Origin: Betaproteobacteria bacterium
GTDB taxonomy: Bacteria > Pseudomonadota > Gammaproteobacteria > Burkholderiales > Casimicrobiaceae
Direction: 5' to 3'
Assembly: GCA_013298695.1 (NCBI GenBank)
Contig: JAAFIS010000009.1
Coordinates: 102,341 to 166,340 of the forward strand
DNA length: 64,000 nt
Positions 63,629 through 64,000 of the stretch are shown here, piece after piece. The notes under the pieces were generated by a model. The model made no database searches, had not been told where the DNA came from, and saw only the letters and a program-made list of their open reading frames with translations. Both the position numbers and the translations under genes were made by a program. Position 1 is the first letter of the stretch. Each line of letters starts with the position of its first letter.

Positions 63629-64000
63629 CTAATGCGTAGTGTGTTGTTTAAGCCAGGCCGCAAACTCTTTGCCGACTTCGGCGTGCTGTGCCGCGAGATC
63701 AACCGTCGCTTGTAGAAATCCTAACTTGCTCCCGCAATCGTAGCGCACGCCCTCGTAGCGATAGGCGTACACCGCTTCCTTCGTGAGCAGTGACGCGATA
63801 CCGTCGGTGAGCTGAATTTCACCGCCAACGCCGCGTTGACTGCGCTCGATTTCCGCGAATACGTTTGCGGTTAGGACGTACCGGCCCGCCACGGCCAGTG
63901 TGGATGGCGCGAGGTCTGGGTGCGGTTTCTCGATGATCGCGTCAACAGTCGACACGCGCGAATCAACGGTGCGTCCCGACACGATTCCGTAGCGCTTTGT
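63629..64000 (-). CDS. galU: UTP-glucose-1-phosphate uridylyltransferase, C-terminal part (runs off right edge)
   Basis: About 124 C-terminal residues are visible; the start is beyond the window. [42 protein letters not shown] and [10 protein letters not shown], then [20 protein letters not shown] match GalU. It supplies UDP-Glc to Ugd next door and to GalE. Confidence 0.94.
   Translation of the reverse strand, partial: TKRYGIVSGRTVDSRVSTVDAIIEKPHPDLAPSTLAVAGRYVLTANVFAEIERSQRGVGGEIQLTDGIASLLTKEAVYAYRYEGVRYDCGSKLGFLQATVDLAAQHAEVGKEFAAWLKQHTTH

Overview
The window looks like part of a chromosome from a Gram-negative bacterium, most likely a betaproteobacterium. The reasons are a PncB N-terminus of the Bordetella/Burkholderia type, an outer-membrane Wza/Wzc export set, an OmpA-like protein, and GalU next to Ugd. 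I see no rRNA, tRNA, CRISPR array, insertion sequence or prophage. Nearly all of the window is one long surface/exopolysaccharide (EPS) locus with a peptide natural-product cluster inside it.

Layout. (1) 1-400: the 5' end of pncB, minus strand. (2) 846-7371: three secreted proteins in a row (metzincin protease, CAP-domain protein, subtilase), each ending in a dockerin-like calcium-binding module; two of them share an almost identical 180-bp DNA block. (3) 16624 down to 7430, minus strand: a compact seven-gene EPS operon (PHP-type tyrosine phosphatase, Wza, Wzc tyrosine autokinase, membrane J-domain protein, a membrane-anchored envelope protein, a FecR/OmpA hybrid, a Wzy/WaaL-type protein). 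(4) 16721-28808: a lasso-peptide-like RiPP cluster with a nucleotidyltransferase, ABC exporter, PqqD-like recognition protein (B1), transglutaminase-like protease (B2), PRMT-like methyltransferase with a PqqD-like tail, two asparagine-synthetase-like cyclases (C), an HPr-kinase-like enzyme, a second nucleotidyltransferase and two precursor peptides. (5) 28847-61635: sugar-nucleotide enzymes, ten glycosyltransferase modules, methyl-, acyl- and carbamoyltransferases, two AsnB-type amidotransferases, a Wzm/Wzt ABC exporter and a Wzy-like polymerase. (6) 61661-64000: a YdcF-family protein, then Ugd and GalU on the minus strand.

How it fits together. GalU and Ugd make UDP-Glc and UDP-GlcA. The epimerase, decarboxylase, GalE, Gmd and Fcl turn these and GDP-mannose into UDP-GalA, UDP-Xyl, UDP-Gal and GDP-Fuc. 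The glycosyltransferases would build a decorated heteropolysaccharide, exported by Wza/Wzc, Wzm/Wzt or both.

The most notable content is the lasso-like cluster. Both small precursors carry the YxxP-x5-G-x5-T leader motif with identical spacing, and each has an acidic residue at core position 8 or 9, as expected for a macrolactam ring. The predicted cores are unusually long (33-34 residues) and each holds two cysteines. Two precursors and two cyclases appear to share one B1/B2 pair and one exporter.
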